Assembly: GCA_018694455.1 (NCBI GenBank)
Contig: JABHNP010000158.1
Span: 1-5,456, forward strand
DNA: 5,456 nucleotides
Reading direction: 5' to 3'
Source of the DNA: Planctomycetaceae bacterium
GTDB taxonomy: Bacteria; Planctomycetota; Planctomycetia; Pirellulales; UBA1268
Part shown: positions 1 through 5,238 of the stretch, in pieces
Numbering within the stretch: the stretch's first letter is position 1
How the letters are laid out: each line of letters opens with the position of its first letter
Position numbers and translations under genes: made by a program
Notes under the pieces: generated by a model
The model's input: the letters and a program-made list of their open reading frames with translations, nothing else
Database searches by the model: none
What the model was told of the DNA's origin: nothing

Positions 1-167
1 CTCTTCACTCTTCATTCCCCTAAAAGGCCGGGTATCTTTTCTGCTATACATGAAAGATGGGACCATCTTTTTGCTTACTACCAGTACATGTCATCTCACT
101 TCAAAATTTTACACCGGCGAGCACCACTGCCATTTCTGCGACATGCCTTCATGCCTATGATTTTGAC
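1..167. other. Short non-coding flank downstream of esterase 1
   Basis: This flank lies beyond the 3' end of esterase 1. Frames 1 and 2 of the + strand stay open for about 240 and 160 bases, but their translations have no recognisable motif or domain. I do not call a gene. Besides the hairpin at 53-72, there is a tiny direct repeat, CATGCC at 142-147 and 150-155, which I regard as unremarkable. Confidence 0.4.
53..72 (+). terminator. Hairpin plus T-run, probable terminator of an upstream rightward gene
   Basis: AAAGATGG (53-60) is the exact reverse complement of CCATCTTT (63-70). The innermost G-C pair cannot close over two bases, so the likely fold is a 7-bp stem with a 4-base loop. Five T follow on the + strand (68-72), and a short A-run precedes the stem. 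This polarity suits a rightward gene that ends before the window. Read leftward it has only three T, but it lies about 95 bases beyond the stop of esterase 1 and could also end that transcript. The stem is A/T-rich and no energy was computed, so the call is moderate. Confidence 0.5.
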
Positions 168-1385
168 TCAGTTTCCCTCAAGCAACTTGTCACGAAAAAA
201 GGCAACATCCGACGGATACTTTGAACCTGAACCTGGGTAGGACAGGTCAGCCTCAACACCAAGTTCGTCAGCCTTTTCTTTGAGCTTTGTTCCAAAAACC
301 ACATGATGAATGAGCCACCCTCTCAAACGGTCCTTATCACCACTGGGCTTCTTCGCATCCGGTGCCATTCCGTAACTCATAAAAATCGGTGGATCATCAG
401 GTGATATGAGGCGGAGTGCCGAGCATTTCCTGGTTGCTTCATCAACTTCTTCAAGGGAATCAGCACCCCACATTTTCATGCGAATCTCCTCTGGATCATT
501 CTCACCATTGAAAGACTTTACAAGTACTTCAATAGGAACATTCTCACCCATCAGCGGCAGAATGTTGTCGATATAAAAGTCTCGCTCTGCTGATGTCTGG
601 CCACCCGCTGTGGCAACACACAGCAGTCGCGTTGACTCTTGTTCAACGGGATCATCACTGGTGGCGTCAGCCATATCATCACTGTAAGCAAGCCACATGC
701 AGATCTGGGCACCGGCAGAACCACCAAACGCCGCCACCCGATTCGTATCAATATTCCACTCATCAGCCTTTGAACGCATGAATTGAATAGCTCGCCTCGC
801 ATCATGATGGGCAGTTGGTAGAGGGTCTGTTGTGACAAAACGATAGTTGATAGCTGCGACAGAAATTCCTGCATCGAGTAACGCCGCTATTTTTTCTACC
901 TTTAACTTTTCCTTGCTGCCACCCTTGAAGCCGCCTCCATGAATATAGACTGCCAGCGGTGTTGGTGTCTCCGAATCGGCAAGCCAGATATCGAACACAT
1001 TTCGCTCGTTTTCTCCATACTTCACATTGTCAAAGCTTGGCTTTCTCCCAGACTTTGACTTTCCACTACCGAAAAATCCACCACTCGGTGGGCTCGTGTC
1101 ATTCATCCGTTTTCGCAGCGCAACGACTCGCTTCAACAACTGCTCTTTTTCCTTATCTGAAAGTGAGCCATCTCCATCAACATCGGCTTTGGGGTACCGC
1201 TGAATCGCACGCCGGCTTACGGCAGCCTCTTCTTCATCCGAAAGCACCCCGTCTTTATTGACGTCAGCCTGAGGAAAGTACTCAAGAATTTTCTCTGCAA
1301 AGATATTTTCCGCTAGTGAGAAAGTCGGCCCATACAGAATGCAGACAAAAAAGATAAACGAAACGTTCAAGGCAATTTTCTTCAT
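168..1385 (-). CDS. Secreted EF-hand/alpha-beta hydrolase, carboxylesterase-like (esterase 1)
   Basis: This is a 405-residue exported protein. Residues 1-25 form a signal peptide: Lys2-Lys3, a hydrophobic core, and probable cleavage after Ser-Leu-Ala25. Two canonical 12-residue EF-hand loops follow at 41-52 and 68-79, each with Asp/Asn at positions 1, 3 and 5 and Glu at 12. A Gly/Ser/Lys-rich linker (about 95-117) leads to an alpha/beta-hydrolase domain of the acetyl-esterase/BD-FAE kind. That domain shows the oxyanion-hole HGGG at 149-152 and the nucleophile elbow GGSAGA, with Ser223. The likely role is hydrolysis of acyl esters on an extracytoplasmic substrate such as acetylated polysaccharide; the substrate is inferred. 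One oddity is the C-terminal region where the catalytic His normally sits, which reads YPGSGSKYPS (383-392) with no His. His360-His361 is the nearest conserved-looking pair, so the enzyme may use a different His or be impaired. The start is fixed by the signal peptide; the ribosome site is weak (GAG about 8 bases upstream). It is a paralog of the hydrolase at 3937-5160 and has a similar promoter element. Confidence 0.9.
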   Translation of the reverse strand: MKKIALNVSFIFFVCILYGPTFSLAENIFAEKILEYFPQADVNKDGVLSDEEEAAVSRRAIQRYPKADVDGDGSLSDKEKEQLLKRVVALRKRMNDTSPPSGGFFGSGKSKSGRKPSFDNVKYGENERNVFDIWLADSETPTPLAVYIHGGGFKGGSKEKLKVEKIAALLDAGISVAAINYRFVTTDPLPTAHHDARRAIQFMRSKADEWNIDTNRVAAFGGSAGAQICMWLAYSDDMADATSDDPVEQESTRLLCVATAGGQTSAERDFYIDNILPLMGENVPIEVLVKSFNGENDPEEIRMKMWGADSLEEVDEATRKCSALRLISPDDPPIFMSYGMAPDAKKPSGDKDRLRGWLIHHVVFGTKLKEKADELGVEADLSYPGSGSKYPSDVAFFRDKLLEGN

Positions 1386-1434
1386 AAGGTAATCTCGGTC
1401 TCCGTGAGTCAGTAATATTTCTTGGCCGCTCTTC

Positions 1435-1467
1435 TATTTAACCCCATTCCCCTCACTTTGTTTCGAA
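1435..1467 (-). promoter_or_regulatory. Probable promoter of esterase 1 (bipartite element shared with esterase 2)
   Basis: Read on the minus strand, TTCGAAACAAA (1467-1457) is followed after 14 bases by GTTAAATA (1442-1435). The same upstream box, the same 14-base gap and the near-identical GTTCAATA occur before esterase 2 at 5238-5206. The downstream box ends 49 bases before the ATG here and 45 before the other. TTAAAT resembles a -10 box. The upstream half does not resemble the TTGACA box of housekeeping sigma factors, so an alternative (for example ECF-type) sigma factor or an activator site is possible. The pairing by sequence and spacing is seen directly; promoter function is inferred. 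Confidence 0.5.
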
Positions 1468-1569
1468 TCATCTGAGCAAAATAAATGAAAGTGAAATTCT
1501 TGAGCACAACCACTCGAGTTGGTGATAAACCGATATCGTGAAAACCCTGCAGCAAATGCGACACAACCC

Positions 1570-1636
1570 GTACTCTCGCGGAACAAATTAGTACTATCGA
1601 CTCAGCCTTTTGTACTATCGAGTCAAGCTGAGGTAC
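1570..1636. repeat. Direct repeats with an exact 21-bp period
   Basis: GTACTCTCG starts at 1570, GTACTATCG at 1591, GTACTATCG at 1612 and GTACGACTA at 1633, so the starts are exactly 21 bases apart. The middle pair match at 13 of 14 positions (GTACTATCGACTCA against GTACTATCGAGTCA). The first differs from them at one of nine bases, and the fourth keeps only GTAC clearly. Overlaid inverted repeats are CTCAGC (1601-1606) with GCTGAG (1627-1632) and GACTC (1599-1603) with GAGTC (1620-1624). Twenty-one bases is two helical turns, which is typical of phased operator sites. It is also seven codons: the + frame from 1519 would read a Val-Leu-Ser heptad three times, so a decayed coding repeat is an alternative. 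Confidence 0.6.
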
Positions 1637-1721
1637 GACTACTTTTGTTCGTTCACATGTCGGCACAACGCTTCAGAACAAGACGGACTCGCTGTGTCAG
1701 AAGAAATTTTCAAAAACGTCA

Positions 1722-1734
1722 GCTTCCAGGAAGC
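1722..1734. repeat. 13-base palindrome GCTTCC-A-GGAAGC
   Basis: This is a perfect 6-bp inverted repeat around one central base, located 151 bases upstream of the membrane-protein start. Its size and symmetry fit a dimeric regulator site, but no second copy was found in the window and no promoter was recognised beside it. It is recorded as a structural observation only. Confidence 0.25.
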
Positions 1735-1885
1735 GGCCTGCACGGCACCTCTCTCATGCTGCTGGTTACTCAGCATTTCAAAACGAAAAATGGGCAAGAG
1801 TGCAATACAATGAAAAGCAATACCACCTGCAGTTATTCTCAACCATATTTCCGTAGAACAACTCCCTAGCGGATTACAACACATT

Positions 1886-2254
1886 ATGCAGTACCTCTTC
1901 CTTGCGGCAGTTTTCGGGATACTTGGTTCATTACCAATTCTGCTCTTCGTAGCAGTGCGAAAACAATCATTATCAATGATCACTCGAGCACTTCTTGTCT
2001 TTCTTGTGCTTGCACCCGTCCCCTTTTTGCTTTTTGGATTTCTTGCAAGCTTCGAACCGGGAACTCACTGGGGGTGGCGTCTTGGATATGGAGTATTCTT
2101 ACTGTGGTCTACCATCACAGCAGCGAGACTTTGTTGGGTGAAACCCGGACCATCGGTAGACACGCACGCACCCCAAGCACAGCAAGCAACGGACAAAGCC
2201 TTGGATAGAAAACAAAACTTTGATCCCACGGATTCAGAAATCAAAAGTGAATAA
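1886..2254 (+). CDS. Small membrane protein with three predicted helices, unknown function
   Basis: This is a 122-residue protein that I do not recognise. Three hydrophobic stretches lie at about residues 2-24, 33-55 and 64-84. Positive residues cluster between helices 1 and 2 (Arg25, Lys26, Arg34) and after helix 3 (Arg81, Lys86). By the positive-inside rule the N-terminus would be outside and the C-terminus inside. The last 36 residues form a hydrophilic, Gln/Asp/Lys-rich cytoplasmic tail with no visible motif. The second loop carries His-Trp-Gly-Trp (61-64). The ATG at 1886 is chosen because the frame has no earlier ATG, GTG or TTG before an upstream stop at 1811-1813 except a TTA-rich leader; no clear Shine-Dalgarno sequence precedes it. 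It lies in the same direction as the sulfatase and ends 154 bases before that gene's preferred start, so co-transcription is possible but unproven. The hydrophobic pattern supports a real gene over chance. Confidence 0.65.
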   Translation: MQYLFLAAVFGILGSLPILLFVAVRKQSLSMITRALLVFLVLAPVPFLLFGFLASFEPGTHWGWRLGYGVFLLWSTITAARLCWVKPGPSVDTHAPQAQQATDKALDRKQNFDPTDSEIKSE

Positions 2255-2276
2255 CGCATAGGATACGTAAAAAGGA

Positions 2277-2291
2277 TTTCGATTATCGAAA
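2277..2291. promoter_or_regulatory. Palindrome TTTCGA-TTA-TCGAAA upstream of the sulfatase
   Basis: This is a perfect 6-bp inverted repeat around TTA in the gap between the membrane-protein gene and the sulfatase. Its right half extends to TCGAAAC (2286-2292), the same core that begins the promoter elements of both esterases. TTCAAAT follows 15 bases later (2308-2314), against TTAAAT or TTCAAT at 18 bases in the esterases, so the resemblance is partial. It could be an operator or a promoter of the sulfatase. No T-run follows, so it is unlikely to be a terminator. Confidence 0.35.
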
Positions 2292-2408
2292 CTGTTCTGA
2301 ATCGCCCTTCAAATTTCTACTTGCGGGTAATTATGAAAAAATGAAATGAATCTGGTATCACTTCTTCTTCTACATTTCTTGAAAGCATCAAACAGACTAG
2401 GTTCCACA

Positions 2409-3896
2409 ATGAAATCCCGCCTCTGCCTTACATTTCTCTGTGCCCTTTGCTTGGGCTTTGAGCCGTTGCAGGAGTCTCAATCGGCTCCAGCACAACCCAA
2501 CGTTATTCTCATCTTTATCGATGATATGGGATATGGTGATGTCGGCTTTAATGGCGCGACGATCCCCAAAACTCCAAACCTTGACCAGATGGCTGCTGAG
2601 GGAATGGTTTTTGATGACTTCTATGTCGGCTGTGCGGTCTGTTCTGGCTCGCGCACAGCACTTTTGACTGGGACTCACTACCAGCGAGTTTCCATGAGCC
2701 CTGTCCTCTTCCCACGCAGTGACGAGGGCCTTCATCCTGACGAAGTCACCATCGCCGACATGTTGAAAGACGCAGGGTACCGCACCACCTGTGTTGGCAA
2801 ATGGCATCTCGGTCATCTTCCACCCTGCCTTCCAACATACCAAGGATTTGATCACTACTACGGGATTCCCTATAGCAACGACATGTGGAGAGATCCTGCC
2901 AACAAAATCGCCAACGACATTGTTCTTCGCGAAGGGCTCACCCTCAAAGAAGTTACATCAGGGCATCGGGAAAAAAACAAGGTTCCACTGATGCGAGATG
3001 AAGAAATCATCGAGTACCCTGTCGACCAGAATACTATCACGAAGAAATATACCGAAGAAGCCATCGCATTCATCAAGACGTGCAAAGACGAACCATTTTT
3101 TCTTTATTTGCCGCACACCATGGTCCACCGACCTCTCCATGTCTCTGACGCTTTTGCCAAAACAGAGGGAACTGGAGATGCCCTCATCCATGATGCCATC
3201 GAAGAAATCGATTGGTCGGTGGGCGAGGTACTCAAGGCCGTCAAGAAAGCTGGCATTGATGAGAATACTCTTGTCGTATTCACAAGCGACAACGGTGCAG
3301 CAGTTGGCTCATCCCTGCCCTTTCGCTCAAAAAAAGGGAGTGTCTACGACGGCGGCATTCGTGAGCCAACCGTCATGCGATGGCCCGATCATATTCCTGC
3401 CGGAGAAAGATGTACTGAGGTCGCAGCCACCATCGACCTTCTCCCCACTTTTGCCAGACTCTGCGGTGGTGAACTTCCACAAAACAAAATTGACGGCCAT
3501 GACATCTGGTCCCTCATGAGTGGAAAGAAGGACGCAAGAAGCCCCCACAAAGAATACGTCCTCATGCATGGCCCGGGTACAGTCCGCTCTGGCAAATGGA
3601 AATTCTATCCGTGGCAAGAAGGCACGAGCGGCAGCCGCCGTGACCCAGTTCCTGCAGGACGCGAACCCTCTCCACTTCCAGTACAACTCTATGACACCGA
3701 CGCCGACATTGGCGAAACCAGGAATCTTGCTGAGGAGCATTCCGAAATCGCAGCCCAGCTTGCAACGGCCTACGAGAAACATATTGCTAACGTCCAGGCG
3801 AATAAGCGCCCAACTGCTACTATGATCCGACCTGAGGGATCAATTTCAGCAGATCTTCCGGGAAGAGCAAAGAAGAACCGAGCAAAGAAGAACTAA
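2409..3896 (+). CDS. Secreted type I sulfatase, arylsulfatase A-like
   Basis: The protein has 495 residues from the chosen start and hydrolyses sulfate esters outside the cytoplasm; the substrate is unknown but plausibly a sulfated polysaccharide. Alkaline-phosphatase-fold landmarks of PF00884 are clear: metal ligands Asp38-Asp39 (FIDDMGYGD), formylglycine signature Cys78-Ser-Gly-Ser-Arg82 followed by TALLTG, GKWHLG with Lys131 and His133, PHT with His236, SDNG with Asp294-Asn295, and Lys309 before GSVYDGGIREP. The signature has Gly where Pro or Ala is usual. The frame opens earlier at 2346, but the ATG at 2409 is preferred: it begins a classic signal peptide (MKSRLCLTFLCALCLGF, likely cut after Ala-Pro-Ala28), and AGG lies 7 bases upstream. 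The C-terminus ends in a basic duplicated pentapeptide, RAKKN-RAKKN. Length is normal for the family, with no frameshift. Maturation would need a formylglycine-generating enzyme or anaerobic maturase encoded elsewhere. Neighbouring esterases suggest joint trimming of a decorated glycan. Confidence 0.93.
   Translation: MKSRLCLTFLCALCLGFEPLQESQSAPAQPNVILIFIDDMGYGDVGFNGATIPKTPNLDQMAAEGMVFDDFYVGCAVCSGSRTALLTGTHYQRVSMSPVLFPRSDEGLHPDEVTIADMLKDAGYRTTCVGKWHLGHLPPCLPTYQGFDHYYGIPYSNDMWRDPANKIANDIVLREGLTLKEVTSGHREKNKVPLMRDEEIIEYPVDQNTITKKYTEEAIAFIKTCKDEPFFLYLPHTMVHRPLHVSDAFAKTEGTGDALIHDAIEEIDWSVGEVLKAVKKAGIDENTLVVFTSDNGAAVGSSLPFRSKKGSVYDGGIREPTVMRWPDHIPAGERCTEVAATIDLLPTFARLCGGELPQNKIDGHDIWSLMSGKKDARSPHKEYVLMHGPGTVRSGKWKFYPWQEGTSGSRRDPVPAGREPSPLPVQLYDTDADIGETRNLAEEHSEIAAQLATAYEKHIANVQANKRPTATMIRPEGSISADLPGRAKKNRAKKN
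3864..3893 (+). repeat. 15-bp tandem duplication encoding the basic sulfatase tail
   Basis: Two adjacent 15-base units, differing only at their first base (AGA against CGA), encode RAKKN twice immediately before the TAA stop. This looks like a small in-frame duplication. The tail lies beyond the catalytic fold and adds six positive charges, which might aid binding to anionic surfaces or glycans; that role is inference. Confidence 0.7.
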
Positions 3897-3902
3897 CTTG
3901 GT

Positions 3903-3927
3903 GAGAGATGATTGACAATCATCTCTC
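3903..3927 (+). terminator. Perfect 11-bp hairpin between convergent genes
   Basis: GAGAGATGATT (3903-3913) is the exact reverse complement of AATCATCTCTC (3917-3927) around a GAC loop. It begins 7 bases after the sulfatase stop and ends 10 bases before the stop of the leftward esterase 2. A T-rich but interrupted tail (GATTATTCTTTAA) follows on the + strand. Read leftward, the bases after the stem are not T-rich. It therefore fits termination of the sulfatase transcript best, and may also protect or end the esterase 2 transcript. Confidence 0.75.
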
Positions 3928-3936
3928 GATTATTCT

Positions 3937-5160
3937 TTAAGCATTTGTTTGTCGGATCCATTCCAGTACCTGCTGAACGACGAGCTGCTGGACCTCATCC
4001 CACGTCATGGACGGGGTCGCGTCATTCCCCTGAACCTGCTTAAAACCATGGCCAGCATTTCTCACTTCGACTAACTCTATGTCGAGACCCTTTTCCTTCG
4101 CCATCGTGTACAAGTGCGTAGACAAGTCGATGGGTACGACAGGGTCGGTATCACCATGCACCAACAGGACAGGTGGGCTATCAGCTTTCAAATATTGATC
4201 GGCGCTGACCAGTTTTGCTATTTCTTCGGTACTCATGCCATGCGATGGTTTGAACATCATCGCACCTTTTGATTCACTCCGCCCCGGAAATCTCTCAAGC
4301 CGCTTTTCCCAAAGTTCCGGAACGAGATACGTGGTCGCACCATAGAACGAGATTGCACCGATCACCGTGTGTTCGGTTTCCGGTCCAGCGTTCTCACCGG
4401 GCAGAAAGTCGCTGTCTGTTAATGCCGCGACCAGTGCTTTGGAACCCCCGGCAGAAGTCCCCCACGTAATGAACTTGTGCGGGTCGACCCCGTATCGGTC
4501 GGAATGTTTTGCCAAGAATCGCAACGCATCTTTGCAGTCTTCGAATAGTTGATGGAACCCCAACTCTTCCCCTGCACCAAAGACTCTGTAGTCAATAGTT
4601 GCCACTGCAATCCCCGATTCTGTCAGTTCTTTCAAGATCAAAGAACTTCTATTGTAGAGAGCGTTTTTTGTACCACCTGTATTGCCGCCTCCGTGGATAT
4701 AGATGAAAAGCGGTGCTCGTTCGTACACCTTTGTTTTCGGGTAAATGAAATCCAGCCGGTTTCGCTGTTGTGTCGTGTTTTTTCGATATTCAATATCCAG
4801 TTCACCTTTGAGGCCGAGCTGTTTGAGAACTGCTTCTGCATTTTGGCTATTCGTTCCTGAGCGGCTGGCTGAACTCGGCCGTTGCTTCCTACCTCTTTGA
4901 GAAGCCTTTTGAACCAGTTCCTGTTTTTCAGTTTCTGAAAGCACGCCGTCACCATCCTGATCAGCCTGCGGATACCGTTGCATCACCCTTTGGCTCACAA
5001 AAGCTTCTTCTTCCTCTGAAAGCACACCATCGCTATTCCTATCAGCCTGAGGAAATGACCGAAGAATCTTTTCGGCAAATGTATCTGCCTTAACAAAATA
5101 CATGGCACAAGAAAGACAAGACACTGCAAGAATCGCAACAAAACAAAACCGCTTTTTCAT
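3937..5160 (-). CDS. Secreted EF-hand/alpha-beta hydrolase, acetyl-esterase-like (esterase 2)
   Basis: This is a 407-residue exported hydrolase. It has a signal peptide with Lys2-Lys3-Arg4, a hydrophobic core and likely cleavage after Val-Lys-Ala25. Cys15 in AVSC gives a weak lipobox alternative. EF-hand loops lie at 40-51 and 67-78 with canonical Asp/Asn ligands and Glu12. After an Arg/Ser-rich linker (about 88-108) comes a complete alpha/beta-hydrolase domain: oxyanion HGGG (156-159), nucleophile elbow GTSAGG with Ser236, catalytic acid Asp339 in HGDTDPVVP, and catalytic His371 in AGHGF. The motifs place it among secreted carbohydrate-type esterases (acetyl or feruloyl esterase-like, Aes/BD-FAE region of the fold); the exact substrate is inferred. 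AGGG ends 6 bases before the ATG, a reasonable ribosome site that supports this start. It converges with the sulfatase across a hairpin and diverges from the gene at 5378. Its EF-hand cassette is about two-thirds identical to that of esterase 1, whereas the catalytic halves are far less alike. Confidence 0.93.
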   Translation of the reverse strand: MKKRFCFVAILAVSCLSCAMYFVKADTFAEKILRSFPQADRNSDGVLSEEEEAFVSQRVMQRYPQADQDGDGVLSETEKQELVQKASQRGRKQRPSSASRSGTNSQNAEAVLKQLGLKGELDIEYRKNTTQQRNRLDFIYPKTKVYERAPLFIYIHGGGNTGGTKNALYNRSSLILKELTESGIAVATIDYRVFGAGEELGFHQLFEDCKDALRFLAKHSDRYGVDPHKFITWGTSAGGSKALVAALTDSDFLPGENAGPETEHTVIGAISFYGATTYLVPELWEKRLERFPGRSESKGAMMFKPSHGMSTEEIAKLVSADQYLKADSPPVLLVHGDTDPVVPIDLSTHLYTMAKEKGLDIELVEVRNAGHGFKQVQGNDATPSMTWDEVQQLVVQQVLEWIRQTNA

Positions 5161-5205
5161 CAGACACCCTGCTGCTTCCTAACTACTTGAAACATGACAC
5201 CAATG

Positions 5206-5238
5206 TATTGAACTGCTCGTAGACTATTTTGTTTCGAA
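5206..5238 (-). promoter_or_regulatory. Probable promoter of esterase 2 (bipartite element shared with esterase 1)
   Basis: On the minus strand TTCGAAACAAA (5238-5228) is followed after 14 bases by GTTCAATA (5213-5206), 45 bases before the ATG. The arrangement duplicates that upstream of esterase 1 (1467-1435). The upstream box sits inside a small palindrome, TTTCGAAA (5232-5239), and follows a run of T on the minus strand. The intervening 14 bases differ between the two copies, which suggests that the boxes, not just recent ancestry, are conserved. Confidence 0.5.

Larger units (their letters stand above)
1468..1885. other. Long intergenic stretch without a convincing gene
   Basis: Open frames exist on both strands here (for example + 1519-1869 from a TTG, and - 1409-1666 and 1639-1983). 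Their translations show no signal peptide, domain, membrane segment or ordinary protein composition, and they overlap each other, so I reject them. Visible structures are the 21-bp-phased repeats at 1570-1636, a near-perfect palindrome GCTTCC-A-GGAAGC (1722-1734), and a weak 6-bp hairpin, ATGCTG/CAGCAT (1756-1761 with 1771-1776). The stretch probably holds control sequences for the flanking genes, a small RNA, or the eroded remains of a gene. I cannot choose among these from sequence alone. Confidence 0.5.

Noticed and set aside
1..240. Open + strand frame at the left edge, possible end of an upstream gene
   Set aside because: It overlaps the end of esterase 1 antisense and passes through the 53-72 hairpin, and its translation has no recognisable feature. 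An upstream gene more likely ends before the hairpin.
1125..1301. Dockerin type I domains in the esterases
   Set aside because: The loops carry Glu at position 12 and a full EF-hand helix between them, and no cohesin or scaffoldin is visible. They are better called EF-hands, with docking left as a hypothesis.
1570..1653. CRISPR array
   Set aside because: The period is only 21 bases with a repeat core of about 9-14, leaving no true spacers, and there are no cas genes nearby.
1409..1666. 85-codon leftward open frame just upstream of esterase 1
   Set aside because: It runs through the shared promoter element and the 21-bp repeats. The translation shows no domain or signal peptide, and no sequence support exists beyond being open.
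1519..1869. 116-codon open frame on the + strand beginning at TTG, containing the Val-Leu-Ser heptads
   Set aside because: It has a TTG start with no ribosome site, composition unlike a protein after the heptads, no motif, and overlap with open frames on the other strand. It is kept only as an alternative explanation of the 21-bp repeats.
1639..1983. 114-codon leftward open frame overlapping the small membrane gene
   Set aside because: It overlaps the start of the membrane-protein gene, whose hydrophobic pattern is much more protein-like. The leftward translation looks like a shadow.
2346..2408. Earlier in-frame start for the sulfatase adding 21 residues
   Set aside because: There is no ribosome site before 2346, and the extension would put a second hydrophobic segment ahead of an already complete signal peptide that begins at 2409. 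It is possible, but less likely.
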